From the NCBI GenBank assembly GCA_943737045.1, contig CALSFV010000040.1:620001-684000 (forward strand): a stretch of DNA of 64,000 nt, written 5' to 3'. Made by a program: the position numbers and the translations under genes. This stretch comes from Parapristionchus giblindavisi. Its lineage: Eukaryota > Nematoda > Chromadorea > Rhabditida > Diplogasteridae. Below, piece after piece: positions 33,966-46,841 of this stretch; position 1 is the first letter of the stretch, and each line of letters begins with the position of its first letter. A model generated the notes under the pieces. It did no database searches, had not been told where the DNA came from, and saw only the letters and a list, made by a program, of their open reading frames with translations.

Positions 33966-35499
33966 TTAAGTATAGAATAAGTATATGAAACCCGTCACAT
34001 TCACATATATTCATATCATCGAAAGTAAACTCACTGCATCTGCTCTGCGGGCAGCTCGAGGAAGACGGGGAAGCAGCTCTGAGAGAGCGACAGAAGCAGA
34101 CGGGAGAAACCCGTGCGATGCTCCGGATACGTCTCCATGTCCTGAGACGATTATTGATTTATTGATTGAGCGATTATTGATTGATTCATAAACTCACCTT
34201 ATTGATCATTCCGAGTGTGCAGTCAAATACAGCTTCGAGTATGAGCGGCACTTCGGGAGCGATGCGTTCCTGAATATTAAATAATAATAATAATAATATC
34301 TAATATTTCAATATGTAGTAGAGTCGTCAATCATATCTTCACCAATTATGGTTCATTGTTGCGCCTTCGGGCGTACATAGATAAACTGTTACAAATAATA
34401 TAGTTAATTGTTATATCGCATCGATAGACTACGCGCTAAAGTCTAATGGCAAATCAACCTGGTGAACCGAGGTTTCAGCATAACGTTGTAAAAAGAGACG
34501 ATATCAAAATTCTGATCTCATCTCAAAATAGGGCGACAATACATTATTATGTTTCCGTTATTATTATTATTATTATTATTAATACCATATCCTCAGCTTG
34601 GTAATGATGATGGAGAGCAGCGAGAGGACCTTGGGCTCGCGTGCTGCGGGGCAATTGCGTTGGTAATCAAAGAGGACGGCATCGAAGAGGGGAGGAATGA
34701 ATTGTTCCATGATTGCCTGCAATTATTGATTATTATTAATATTATTATTATTTATAGAAATAATTTATTATTGGTATTACATATTCATTCGATACATTCT
34801 ATTCCATATATTCATATTCATTCTACATTTAAAACAAAAAATGAGCTATCGATTGAATTCTAATACAATAATAAATAAATAAATAAATAAATAAATCAAT
34901 CAATAACACTTACGTCATCATCATCAGCCTTGGCGACCCATGTGGAGAGCAGGACGAGGATCTCTCGCTTGACGTTCTTCATTGAACGAATAATCGACGC
35001 CTGCACATCAATCAATAAACAAAAAAAATTGTTACTAATACGAATTCATGCGTACATCAGTCTGGATTACTACTCGAATTCAACAGGTTGAGCGGTGTTG
35101 TTGCCCTCACCCTGCGTGTCTACGCCGTTACGTAGGATTTGTCCAAAAAAAGTTTGTAATGTGTAAATTTCGAACGAAATTTTGTAAAATTTGTACCATT
35201 AAACCATGCACAAAATTACAGTATAAATTTACACACTGGAGAGTTTACCTGGACGTCAACGGCGTTAATGCGGAGATACGTAAGGGAAACGAACATCGCA
35301 TTAGAAAATAACCAAAAGAGCAGTTCGGACGCAACTTAAAAACCGGTTGATTTCGCGCAACACATGTGCAAGAAATGTCGGGAATCCATGCGTGAAACTA
35401 ATACGAATAGGCGATCCTCGACAACAACAAACAGATCTTACCTTGCACGCAGTCGTCTTCAGAATGTCGATCATGTTGTAGAGCACCTACAAGTACATA

Positions 35500-36020
35500 T
35501 ATTTATTTATATATTATTTAATTATTTTTTATCTTTCCTTTCCTTAACAATTAACAGATGTACATGAAATTTCAAATATGGATATTTTTAAAGAATATAT
35601 AATGGATAAATCTTAGGAATTCACATGATCCGATATACACCAAAATCATTTGTAACAAACACTCAAAGATTGAGGGAGAAACTACTCAGTGAATCAACCA
35701 CCAAAAGATCAAAGACCACAATTTATTAGCGTAAAATTTATTAGAGATTTAGATTTACAATAAGATTTATTAGTGCATTGGAGTAAGCCAAAAGATACTA
35801 TCAATAAGCCACAGGCATGTATACATCAGCACGGAATGCTACTCAAATTCAACAGGCTAGAGAATAACTTAATGCACTTGCCTAACAATGCGCTATTTTG
35901 ATTGGCGTCTAACCAGCAACTTTCGCGCTTCACTCAGTCTCTATCTAGCCCACTCCCGATCACGAATCTAACCTGCCTATGATAGTGCGGGCACGTCTTG
36001 TCACAGATGAGCCCCGTCAC
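35500..36020. other. Intron DNA of copy D; exon g deleted
   Basis: Holds intron g-h remnants and the intron f-g block at 35770-36010. Exon g, expected between them, is absent. No other feature seen. Confidence 0.55.
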
Positions 36021-37614
36021 TACCTTTGTCAGCATATCCTTGAGGATGTCAAGACCTAAAAAATCATTTTTTAAAGAAAAAAAATCAGTTGACGATCGCC
36101 TCAGTCGGTGAGCTACCGTACTTACCCATCTCGGCGACGTTTCTCATACTGTGCTGGAAGGCCCACACGACCGCATCGATCACGTACCTGAATAAGCAAT
36201 CGAAAGTTAGTGTGAGATGAAACTATTTTGAAGAATCAAATATCGTTCAACCAGTCGAAATGAGGTTTCACTTCATAATAATCAATCATTAGCAATTAAC
36301 ATGAATCGCTCACAACTCTTCTGATACATAAGCCCAACAATTAGAATTGTTCAAGCAAGTGATCAAACCCGTCACTTTCACGTCACACTTCTTTCATATA
36401 TTCCTATCATCGAAAGTAAACTCACTGCATCTGCTCTGCGGGCAGCTCGAGGGCTCCCGACCAGGGCTGTGCGAAAAAAAAATTTCGAAAAAAATTCGAA
36501 AAACGAAATTTTTCGGAAATAAAAGTCGAAAAATTCGAAAAATTCCGAAAAAAAAACGAAAAATGTTGTAGAAAAATGTTTAAATGCTTTTTCTTTTGAT
36601 TTCTCGCGACTTCGTTGGATTACACCAGTCTCCGTTACTACATCAAGCGAAAGAGTACTATCTAAAGTGTCTTTTTGAGAGAGTATGGATTAATCTATGG
36701 TAGTTGAGTTAGACAACCTATCCCTAAGAGAATTTTCCAGACAAAATATGACAATTACAGTGTCAGAAAATGATTAAATTAGTAAAAACGTTGCCTGGAA
36801 TACAACTAAAGAACTTTAAAATATTAATGAATCGATAAAATAATCAATTTTCAGTGTTATTTTTTGTTCTCATTTTTTTCGAGTTTTCGAGAAAAAAGTC
36901 GAAAAATTTTTCGTCGAAAAAATTGTTTGAAAAAAGTCGAAAAATCGAAAAATTCGAAAAATCGAAAAACGAAAAATGCACAGCCCTGCTCCCGACACGT
37001 CCTGTGAGTGGATACGGTAGACGGACAGAAGATGATCGTAGATGCGAGTGAGCTGCACCGCGAATGGCATACCTGAGATCAATAAATCAAAAATTCCTCA
37101 ACATTGAAATGATTCATTATTTAGCATATTATTATTAGTAAGCAGACCAATAGAATTGTTACTAATACGAATTCACGCGTACATCAGTCAGGACTGCTAC
37201 GTGAATTCAACAGGTTGTGCGGTGTTACTGCACTAATCTTGCGTGGCTACTGCGTTACGTCGAATTTGCCCAAGAACAATTTCCAATGAGTAACTATCGA
37301 ACGAAATTTTGTAAAAATTTGTACCATTAACCTGCACAAAATTACAGTGGAAATTTACACACTGGAGAGTTTAATTGGACGTCGTCGGCGTTACGGTACG
37401 TAATGCAAATGAACATTAGAGAATAACAAAAAAGACAGTTCGGACGCAACGCAGAAACCGGTTGATTTCGCGCAACACATGTGTATGAAATGTTCAGTAT
37501 CCATGCGTGAAACCAATTGGCTTGATTTAGGTTTTTTAACAACAAGCAGATCTTACCTATAGCCTTGCACGCAGCCACGTTCGTCTTGAGAAGGTTGATC
37601 ATGTTGCGGAGCAC
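36021..37614 (-). pseudogene. xpo1: Exportin-1 fragment, copy D2, exons h, i/m fusion, n, o
   Basis: Minus-strand pieces: h 37557-37614 intact, i 36997-37072 plus 36452-36461, m 36426-36451, n 36126-36187 intact, and the 5' end of o at about 36021-36055. Exon i is fused directly to the 3' end of exon m (GAGCC to CTCGAG), an internal deletion of j-l, and the fused exon is then split by a hAT MITE at 36462-36988. Non-functional. Confidence 0.88.
36462..36988. mobile_element. 527-bp hAT-type MITE in exportin exon i
   Basis: Ends CAGGGCTGTGCG and GCACAGCCCTG, with the 8-bp duplication CTCCCGAC at 36454-36461 and 36989-36996. The CAGGG terminus and 8-bp duplication are hallmarks of hAT elements. 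The interior is A/T-rich with GAAAAA and CGAAAA runs at both ends and no transposase. Confidence 0.92.
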
Positions 37615-37879
37615 CTACAAGTATATTTCTTATTTATGTATTTATCTTTCTCTTCCTTAGCATTTAACAGGTGTACATGAAATTTCAAATATGGATATTT
37701 TTAATGAACATATAATTTCCTCCAGCGTGTCCACCTATGACTTTCACGTTTCAGCTCCCCATAAAATATTAGATTCGGCGTGTCCTGCAATGTTAATCAT
37801 AAGAGTTTGTATTTGTAAAAAAATATGTTAATTTTGTATGTGGAACCCGGATGTAAAGATGTGAATGCAAAAATAGAGT

Positions 37880-37951
37880 AGGGGGCACCTGGATTTGAAC
37901 CGGGGACCTCTCGATCTGCAGTTGAATGCTCTGCCACTGAGATATACTCCA
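37880..37951 (-). pseudogene. tRNA-Cys-like, pair 4 minus member, truncated 5' end
   Basis: Anticodon GCA is present, but the acceptor TGGAGTA cannot pair fully with TGCCCCC. G10 of the D stem is T, and the anticodon stem has an A-C mismatch. A deletion shortened the normal ~127-bp spacer to 78 bp. Confidence 0.75.
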
Positions 37952-38029
37952 AAAGATGCTTGCTAAACGTTTTGACATGATAAACGATCTAAACATCTCT
38001 TCACTGTTGTTATTTTCTCTCAAATCATC

Positions 38030-38101
38030 GGGGGTATAGCTCAGTGGCAGAGCATTCGACTGCAGATCGAGAGGTCCCCAGTTCAAATCCGGGTGCCCCC
38101 T
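38030..38101 (+). tRNA. tRNA-Cys(GCA), pair 4 plus member
   Basis: Canonical except for one A-C mismatch in the T stem (CCCAG/CCGGG), which also alters the B box. TTTT lies in the trailer. Possibly functional but weakened. Confidence 0.75.
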
Positions 38102-38896
38102 ACTTGTTTTATAAATTTATGAATAATTTTCGGTCATTCTACATATGATTCATTTTGCGACATTGTGCCAGTTATTTTACAATGATTGGTACACGTATAT
38201 TGTTCACCTAAATTGTTAAGTAACACAGGCGATGTAAAAAACTATCGATCAATAACTCTTGTCATCTTCCCCAAGCCCTTGCCATTATTATTATTGTTAC
38301 TGCATCTATTACTTCTATATTTGTTGTAGCACCTGGTGTATCAAATAAATAAATAGACCAATGCCATTGAGATGTTCAGACAAACTGTTCTCGTAGGTTA
38401 TTTTTCCTCATCCAATCATATCGATTGAAATTCTTTCCTGAACCGATGATTATTCAAGTCATATTTCCTCTCAGCCGCAGGAATACATTCTCCAATCCTT
38501 ACCGCAAAGTCATCGCTATCGTTACCTGTAGGAGTGTACAAAAAAACAATTAAACCAGATGTTTTATTTACTGGACTTCTCGATACAGGTATAATATTTA
38601 TCGAAACAACGCCAGAACATAAGAATAAAAGTGAGAGGAATGGTGGTGAATATTCAACGGTAGATTGAGGCTATAATGAATACAAGATAAGAATACGGTA
38701 GAGATAGGACAGTCATAGATCGATAGATAGACGAGATAGATAATAATTATGAAAACAACTTAAATAAAGTACAAAAATGTGAAGATATTGTTGTGTTCGG
38801 ATCGATAAATCAATAGTGCTATCTCCAGATTAGTTAGATATCAAACTAAAAACGGTCGAGCAAACTCAAAGATCAAAGATCAAACGAATACCGTAA
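38102..38896. repeat. Long tRNA-pair 3' flank; no gene
   Basis: Nearly identical to 49234-50079; parts recur at 54310-54700 and 60115-60480. It ends inside intron r-s sequence, so the tRNA unit was joined to exportin there. No ORF of interest. Confidence 0.7.
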
Positions 38897-40245
38897 CTTG
38901 AGCTGCACGAGGAAGTCACGAATGTGATTCTTCATCTGACTGATGTTGTTATTGAACGAGATGAAGCCTTTGATGATCACACGCACTTGATCTCTGCAAG
39001 TGGTTTTGTTTAGATTGGGATTCATCCCGACTCGGATTTATTCCGAGCCAATTTGACTGGTTGAGCTTATATTCACAACCAGATCTTCATGTTTCACATC
39101 CATCTTAACTGGACATTCCAAGATCGATTTGCAGTCTCATTACACCCATGCTCCAAAAAAATCGGAAATCAAACGATCCAATCAATAAATCAATCAATAA
39201 AGCGACTCACTGTGACAGATTGGTAAAGTGCTGGACAAAGATGTTGCCAATGTGCTCATAGATGAAGTCGACGTTTGCCAGGGCGGGATTGGCCTCGTTC
39301 AGACGTACAGTAATCGACGTCTCCAGAGCACGGAACGTCAGACACATTATCTCGGCAAAGTAGGTCATACCTGACAAAATTTACATTTAATAATTTTGTA
39401 TTGATCCTAGAAGCAATCAATAAATCAATCAATAATCTACCTGCGACTTGGACCTGATTTGAATCGGCCACGACAGCGAGCACGTGCTGGAGGATGGAGA
39501 GGAAGTGTCTGGAAACGAAGGAAACATAGTCAAAGATCAAAGATCAAACTAAAATATTCGTATCAAACTACACTCACTTCTGGTTGAAGGGCTGCGCTTG
39601 TTCAGAAGGCAGCGATCCCACCTTCGTCAGCATATCCTTGAGGATGTCAAGGCCTAAAAATGATCATATATTTTTAAAGATGAAAAAGTCAGTCGTCGAT
39701 TGCCTCAGTCGGTGAGCTACCGTACTTACCCATCTCGGCGACGTTTCTCATGATGTGCTGGAAGGCCCACACGACAGCATCGATCACGTACCTGAATAAA
39801 AATGTTTTTTTTGTGAGATTAAACAATTTTGAAGAATCACACATCATTCAACTAGTCGAAATCATGTTTCAGTTCACTGTAATCAATCCCTGAACTCGAC
39901 TATGGACCGATTTATCCCACACGACAGCGAATACAGAGAGTATTACCCTACGTGTATTTTTGACAGAGTTACATTTAGTTCTAGTTAGCCAACCGATCTC
40001 TAAGAGAATTTGCCTTGAGTGTAGTGGCCCAACGAAAAGCAATTTACAGATTTTCAAACAAGCGATCAAACATCACATTCATCATTCAACATTCGATCAC
40101 ATTCATGCCACGCTTCTTTCGTATATTGGGCATGAGAACAGACTGGACGAGAATTATTTGCATACTTTTCCTACTCATTAGCGCTTGTCTCTGATATGCA
40201 AGCAGTTCTCATCGACGGTTTTTTTTTGTTAGTATAATCATATAC

Positions 40246-42114
40246 AGTATCGGCGTAAAGTGATGAGACGCTTTTTCATTTTTTTATAACTTTTGATCCA
40301 GGAAAGCAATCAAGTTCATCTTTCGAACCAATGTACATAATTTATCAGGGAATATTACCATGATGTGTTGGTGTAATTAAAATAGTTCATTATTGCGTAG
40401 TGATGACGCAATCGAAGTACACTTTTTTGAAAAAAATCCCATTCTTTAGTGAAAAGTCCTGTTCCTCTGAAACATTGTGAGCGTGTAGACATCAACTAGG
40501 ACTGCACAGGAAAAAAATCCGGAATGGATCCGACTCCGATTTCGAGCTGTAGCTTTGTTGCAAATTTGACCCTCAAATTTTTAAACTCACAAGGGGATGG
40601 TCGCAACTGGTCCTGGCCATATCAGATGGCAATAACATGACTAGGATCAGTTTTCGATGCTGATTACGAATCCGTGTTCAGAAAGTGCCTAATCGACTTC
40701 ATTTCCGAGAAAATCGGTATTGAAATTTGGCTTGTTAATTCGAAAAGTCGTGTAGTTTCCTTCACAGACAATCTGGATCACATCGGAAAGATCCGAAAAT
40801 GTAAGTTAAACTATTGCGAGAGTTTATAGATGAGTTCACCAGCAAATCCGGACGGTTTGCGCAGGAAACCTCACGAATTTCCTAATTAAAATATCGATTT
40901 TCTCGAAAATCAGGTCGATTAGGCACTTTCTGAAAACGGATTCGTAATCAGCATCGAAATCTGATCCTAGTAATGTTATTGCTATCTCATATGGCCAGGA
41001 CCAGTTGCGACCATCCCCTTGTCAGCTTCTAGATGCGCTAAAGACCCGTTCTAAGCGTCAAAATGATGCTAGTGGTAAGCGATGTTTATTCTCAGATTAT
41101 GTTAGTCATAGCTCTCTTTTGCCCTCAGGGCATGAAAAACAAATTTTTTTGAAAGGGCTGATTTTGAGACCCTACCGTTCAGAGGGCAGTTGTTCTAAAA
41201 TTCTGGTTCCTGTACAAACAGCTTTACAATGTATCATATATTTATTTCCCTTATTTAGGTTTAGTTCCGATTCCTTTCAGACCCGCAGCAAAGGTTATGT
41301 TGAGGTCGACTCGGTGCGCGCTCTTGCGCTTTCTCCCTCACTGCTCTCGTCACTGGGCCTCTATTGATGAAATCTTTTATTTTCAAAGCACTTACGCATA
41401 TTAGAGATCCTCACAAAAGTTTTTACACTGTTGTTAAACTTTGATCTTTGATCTTTGTATTTTGATCTTAACTCGCCTAAACCCAGTAGACCTCAACATA
41501 ACCTTTGCTGCGGGTCTGAAAGGAATCGGAGCTAAACCAAAATAAGGGAAATAAATATGTGATACATTGCAAAGCTGCTTGCACAGGAACCAGAATTTTA
41601 GAACACCTGCCCTCTGAACGGTAGGGTCTCAAAATCAGCCCTTCCAAAAAATTTTGTTTTTCATGCCGGGGGCGAATGAGAGCTATGACTACCATAATCT
41701 GGGAATAAACATCGCTTATCACTAGCATCATTTTGGCGCTTAGAATGGGTCGTTAGCACATCTAGAAGCTGAGTTTTAAATTTTGGGGGGTCAAATTTGC
41801 AACAAAGCTACAGCTCGAAATCGGAGTCGGATCCATTCCGGATTTTTTTCCTGTGCAGTCCTAGTTGATGTCTACACGCTCACAATGTTTCAGAGGAACA
41901 GGACTTTTCACTAAAGAATGGGAATTTTTCAAAAAAGTGTACTTCGATTGCGTCATCACTACGCAATAATGAACTATTTTAATTACACCAACACATCATG
42001 GTAATATTTCCTGATAAATTCTGTACATTGGTTCGAAAGATGAGCTTGATTGCTTTCCTGGATCAAAAGTTATAAAAAAATGAAAAAGCGTCTCATCACT
42101 TTACGCCGATACTG
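40246..42114. mobile_element. 1.87-kb fold-back element, TA target
   Basis: Ends CAGTATCGGCGTAAAGTGAT and its complement, TA at 40244-40245 and 42115-42116. The arms are complementary for nearly their whole length (CCCTACCGTTCAGAGGGCAG against CTGCCCTCTGAACGGTAGGG). The centre (about 41310-41480) is unpaired and contains GATCTTTGATCTTTG. The ORFs at 41005-41367 and 41477-41731 are mirror images. Same family as 52432-53865; it carries an extra nested element at 40589-41022. Inserted in exportin intron m-n. Confidence 0.9.
40589..41022. mobile_element. 434-bp palindrome nested in the left arm of the fold-back element
   Basis: Ends ACAAGGGGATGGTCGCAACT and complement, with arms continuing through TGCTGATTACGAATCCG. 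The opposite arm at about 41770 and the relative at 52432-53865 lack it. The target duplication is at most 1-2 bp. Confidence 0.8.
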
Positions 42115-42442
42115 TAGTCGAAAGTAAACTCACTGCATTTGCTCTGCGGGCAGCTCGAGGAAGACGGGGAAGCAGCTCTGAGAGAGCGACAGAAGCAGAC
42201 GGAAGAAACCCGTGCGATGCTCCGGATACGCCTCCATGTCCTGAGGCGATTATTGATTTATTGATTGAGCGATTATTGATTTATTGATTGATCGATTATT
42301 GATTGATTCATCAATTCAGTAACACTTACCTTATTGATCATTCCGAGTGTGCAGTCAAATACAGCTTCGAGGATGCGCGGCACCTCGGGAGCGATGCGTT
42401 CCTGAACAATAGATATTTTTAGGAGATTCGTCAATCATATCT

Positions 42443-43548
42443 AGCTAGGGCAGCGTGTGGTTCTTTCTGTCTTTTACTACTGGGCCGGAGCCGTAAACTA
42501 TATCCCGGCCGGCGAGGTTTTTGTTAATGCATTTTTTTATTTCAGATTGAATTTTCTCATTTTTGAAATTTACCCGTTGCGATTTCTATGGCATTCGAAC
42601 GTGAAGCACTAGGCTTCATCCTGATATCATGATTAATGTTGTCTTGCTTACTGGTTTTGTGCTGCATGCATCAGAACTTCGTCGACTTCGTATCTTTCCG
42701 ATCAATATTTCCGCCATTTTCGAAATGTACCCATTACGGTTTCTACATTACTCTATGCGCCAGACTCTAGGCTTCCTCATGATGATACGTTTGAAGCTGT
42801 ATTGAATGCCGCGCGCGTGCAGTACGCTGCAAAACTTAGCCTACTTCCTTTTTTTCACAAAAATGTTTTCGATCGATGTTTCTGCGATATTTCGAATGTC
42901 CCCATTATGATTTATATATTATTCGAAGCAACAGACACTGGGCTTCATCCTATTACTATGATTGCCGCTGTATTGACTGCCGCACGCCTATAGTACGACG
43001 GTAAACTAAGTCGACTTCGCTCTCTTCACTTAAAGCGTTTATTTTCGCTCAAAATTTCTGCAATTTTCGAAATGTACCCACTACGGTTTCTACATTACTC
43101 GATGCGCCAGACACTAGGCTTCCTCTTGATGATATGTTTCATGTTCTATTGAATGCCGCGCGCATGCAGTACGCTGCATAAACTAGTTGAGGGTGATTTC
43201 TCTATAAATAAAGTATTTATTTAATGAAGAAAGTGTTATGCAGTTCGATGATCATCTGCACAATATTTTAGCATTATAAAAAAACATTAAAATGCAAAGA
43301 AATATTAAATTATTTGATTTTTGATATTATAAATATATGTGTTTGACCCAGCGTATGACACAACTACAAGGGTGCATACGGTAATTTTCTTAACATTAGC
43401 GAATATTAATTAAGCACAGTTTTCTATTCCTATTGTTTATTTTCGTGCTAATTCTTGTATCGCATTAGAATCGGCATCATCGATTACGTTGAAAAATGAT
43501 AAAAATATAATTTTTCTGTTCTTTTGAAATTTCCACAATGCGGTCCCT
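42443..43548. mobile_element. 1.1-kb insertion with ~160-180-bp internal repeats, 10-bp duplication
   Basis: AATCATATCT at 42433-42442 recurs at 43549-43558, and the other copies have it once in intron k-l. The interior has four diverged units centred on AAATGTACCCATTACGG and AGGCTTCCTCATGATGAT at about 42567, 42723, 42894 and 43072. The ends show weak symmetry (AGGGCAGCGTGTGG; CCACAATGCGGTCCCT). No protein recognised. Confidence 0.75.
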
Positions 43549-44049
43549 AATCATATCTTCACCAATTATAGTTCACTTAATTGCTGTTGCGCCTTCGGAC
43601 GTAGATAAATTATTAGTATTAATATAGTTATTTATTATATCGCATCGATAGACTACGCGCTAAAGTCTAGTGACAAATCAACCTGATGAAATCATGTTTC
43701 AGCATGAAGTTATGAAAAGAGACGATATCAAAATTCTGATCACTACTCCTTTTCGTATTCCAATACATTATTATTATCATTATTAATATAATTATTATTA
43801 TTAATTATTAAAACCATACCCTCAGCTTGGTAATGATGATGGAGAGCAGCGAGAGAACCTTGGGCTCGCGTGCTGCGGGGCAATTGCGTTGGTAATCAAA
43901 GAGGACGGCATCGAAGAGGGGAGGAATGAATTGTTCCATGATTGCCTGCAATTATTTATTAATATATTATTGATTATTGATTATTATTAACATATTGTTT
44001 ATAAAAATTATTTGTTATTAGTATTTAAAATTCATTCAATGCATCATAC

Positions 44050-44414
44050 ATGGACGGCATTGCCGCTAGCGGCAAGAATCCACCCGATCTAGGAAACATT
44101 CGCTCAAAAATGACAATGGTTTAGCCGAAATTCACTCAAACATGTTTTTTTTTTAAATTCACTCAAATTCACTCAAACACCTACGTCGTAACCCACTCCG
44201 CCTACTCGGAGGGGGTTACGGCATAGCCACGTAAGGCAAATGTAACGGTGCAGTACACAAAAATCGGATGGGTGGTGCACAAAACATTTATTTTTTAATG
44301 CATTTTTGGCTAAATCGTTGTCATTTTTGAGTTATTTTTGGCTAAATCGTTGTCATTTTTGAGTGATTTTAGCTAAATCGGGTGGGTCTTGCCGCTAGCG
44401 ACAATGCACCCCAC
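44050..44414. mobile_element. 365-bp TIR element, possible 9-bp duplication (Mutator-like?)
   Basis: Inverted ends contain GCATTGCCGCTAGCGGCAAG and ATCGGGTGGG. GCATCATAC (44041-44049) and GCATGATAC (44415-44423) may be a 9-bp duplication with one change. The interior repeats CTAAATCGTTGTCATTTTTG. Lies in exportin intron j-k. Confidence 0.65.
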
Positions 44415-44986
44415 GCATGATACCAATATTAATAAAAGTAAATCAATACATTACATCATCATCATCAGCCTTGGCGACCCATGTGGATAGCAGGACGAGG
44501 ATCTCCCGCTTGACGTTCTTCATTGAACGAATGATCGACAACTGTACAACAATCAATAAACAACAGATACCGTAACTTAGCCAGCTGATATCGTACCCGC
44601 GTTGGGTACTGTACCATGTGACACTTCTACCATAACCCAGTGACTTCACGTACCGTAAGCACCTCCTCTCCGTGCTCCTTCACGGCTCCCGACACGTCCT
44701 GTGAGTGGATACGGTAGACGGACAGAAGATGATCGTAGATGCGAGTGAGCTGCACCGCGAATGGCATACCTGAGATCAATAAATCCATCAATATTATAAA
44801 TGTTTCATTATTCATCATATTATTATTAGTGAGCTAACGGTGCCCAAGAGAATTGTTACTAATACGAATTCATGCGTACAACAGTGGATTACTACTCGAA
44901 TTCAACAGTTTGTTCCTGCCCTCACCCTGCGTGTCTACGCCGTTTCGTCGGATTTGTTCAAGAAAAGATTGCAATGCGTAAATTTA

Positions 44987-45957
44987 TGAGGCCGTTTGCG
45001 TAAGAGTCGAACAAGGCTTGGCACAGACCAAAAATTTAGATTACCTCAAAACTTGTGTATAGGGGTTATCGACCACGCTGATGAAGATGGGCATAGTCAT
45101 TTTGGCCCCAGTGGTCCCGCAACGCCCGGGTGGGATAACGGTAAAATCACCTTTTTAAGCCGTTCTCGGTCCATGGTGGTCCATCTAGATGGATGAAAAT
45201 TGGGCGCCTGGTGCAGAATTCAATGGCAATGACGGCTGTCTACTTCATTTGTTTTGAAATTTTTACAAAAAGCTCATATAGTGCAACTTTTGATGGAGAC
45301 GTTTGAGCCCTTGACGAGTACCACCGTTCGAACCGGCGGGACGAGAGGATTCCAACGATGTATTTCGAGCTCATATCTCCGTTGTACGGCTAATATTGCC
45401 TCAATATAGTGATCACGAGGAGTTGTTTGCGCCGCGCGCTCAATCACACTCTCTCATTTCCGCACGCTCTCTCGCCACTCAGATGTTAAACATGTTTCGG
45501 AGGGTGACTGCTTTCAGATGCAGATCACTATATCGAAGCAATATTGACCTTCCAACGGAGATATGAGCTCAAAATACATCGTTGGAATCCTCTCGTCACT
45601 CCGGTTCGAACGGTGGTACTCGTCAGGGGCGCAAACATCTCCATCAAAAGTTGCACTATACGTGCTTTTCGTAAAAATTTCAAAACAAATGAAGTAGACA
45701 GCCGTCATTGCCATTGAATTCTGCACCAGGCGCCCAATTTTCATCCATCTAGCTCAACCACAGACCGAGAACGGCTTGAAAAGGTGATTTTACCGTAATC
45801 CCACCCGGGCGTTGCGGGACCACTGGGGCCAAAATGACTATGCCCATCTTCCTCAGCGTGGTCGATAACCCCTATACACAAGTTTTGAGGGTATCAAATT
45901 TTTTGGCCTGTGCCAACCCTCTCCCAGATTTGCCCGACTCTTACTCAAACGGCCTCT
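44987..45957. mobile_element. 971-bp TGAGGCC TA-target palindromic element, copy 2
   Basis: Ends TGAGGCCGTTTGCGTAAGAG and near complement, TA at 44985-44986 and 45958-45959. The arms pair through GGGCATAGTCATTTTGGCCC and TCCAACGATGTATTTCGAGC. Near the centre (about 45395-45545) a further inverted repeat TCAATATAGTGATC is nested. It sits next to exportin exon i, where intron h-i should continue. No transposase. Confidence 0.88.
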
Positions 45958-45960
45958 TAA

Positions 45961-46073
45961 AGGGAGCGTTACCTCACTCAATGGTCTCTTCATTGTGCAC
46001 ACTATTTATCTGTTCTCTAACAACGAGAGAGCATTGCGCGTCGAAGAGACCATTGAGTGAGGTTACGCTTCCT
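45961..46073. mobile_element. 113-bp TTAA-target hairpin MITE
   Basis: TTAA at 45957-45960 and 46074-46077. Arms AGGGAGCGTTACCTCACTCA and near-perfect complement. Its left TTAA overlaps the right TA of the preceding element, so the two insertions are adjacent. Confidence 0.85.
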
Positions 46074-46079
46074 TTAATG

Positions 46080-46841
46080 CTACTCTCCATTGCATCAACA
46101 ATCAGATCGCTCTCAAATCGAGATCTCCCAAACCAAGCACTTTGATGTTTCACTCACTCCTAATACCCCATATTCAGAGCTCAAGACAATTCTATGCATA
46201 TTCCACGATGCCTCAGCAGAAAAAAATGGCGATAATTTTTTTAAAATTAATATAATATTAAATTATGACTATGCATTTTTGAGCATGAACACATCACTAA
46301 TCCATGTCTAATCTATAATCCAACACCACCTATACTCTCGCTTTGTTCAAACAGAAATAAATCTCAAATTGAGAATCTCAATCAAATCGAAAACCATGTA
46401 CTTTTATGATTCACCAACTCTTAATAGGATTCAGCTATGCATATAATCTGTTTTATCTAATTTGTTGAATCTTAAAAGCTACAATATTCGAGTTAGCCTT
46501 GAAGGGAACGATTGCGGTAAAGCAAAGACGTAAATATATGTAGCAACAAGCAATCAATACTATCATAATCAAACGTCCTTGAAGCTAACCACTAGTACTT
46601 CGGCTGCATCACGTTCAACAATATATATAATGCTCATTTTTATTTGAAATTTGAAAATTTTTCCGACCAAAATTGTTTTTTTTTAATTCCGAAAAAATCG
46701 GAAAAAATTGCTCTAAAAAAGTTTTCAAAAATAACATTTGAAGATATTTAGTAATTTTTAACTTACCGGTCATATTTATGATATTCTGATAATGATCAAT
46801 AGTCACGTCTATAGCGCTCAGCGTCTCCAAAAATGTATAGT
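46080..46841. repeat. Dispersed exon-0/intron repeats, then tRNA-pair flank
   Basis: Two diverged units (46080-46260, 46310-46620), then the conserved tRNA-pair flank from about 46660. No gene. Confidence 0.55.

Larger units (their letters stand above)
32271..35486 (-). pseudogene. xpo1: Export rece... exportin-1 fragment, copy D, exons h, j-t
   Basis: Minus-strand exons: h 35442-35486 (13 nt short), j 34914-35000, k 34591-34716, l 34198-34269, m 34035-34141, n 33432-33493, o 33273-33348, p 33142-33198, q 32926-33085, r 32610-32706, s 32454-32522, t 32271-32342 with the natural stop. It is the longest colinear run in the window. Lesions: exon i deleted, an 11-nt deletion in p, and donors lost after k (AT), n (TT) and r (CT). 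A TTAA element sits in intron m-n. A transcript would not yield functional exportin. Confidence 0.92.
38897..44769 (-). pseudogene. xpo1: Exportin-1 fragment, copy E, exons i-r
   Basis: Minus-strand exons: i 44654-44769, j 44455-44541, k 43820-43945, l 42330-42401, m 42134-42240, n 39730-39791, o 39578-39653, p 39441-39508, q 39211-39370, r 38897-38993. All ten are full length and open, joining in frame through CRM1 HEAT repeats (FDAVLFDYQRNCPAAREP, YPEHRTGFFRLL, NEANPALANVDFIYEH). Internal sites are usable, but the donor after r is TT instead of GT and exons s and t are missing. Introns are swollen by three insertions (i.e. 40246, 42443, 44050). It is the best-preserved middle segment, probably a relic. 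Confidence 0.9.

Noticed and set aside
36854..37051. 65-residue ORF rich in Lys and Ser
   Set aside because: Reads through the A-rich end of a hAT MITE into antisense exon i.
41005..41731. 120- and 84-residue ORFs
   Set aside because: Mirror-image translations of the fold-back element's arms.
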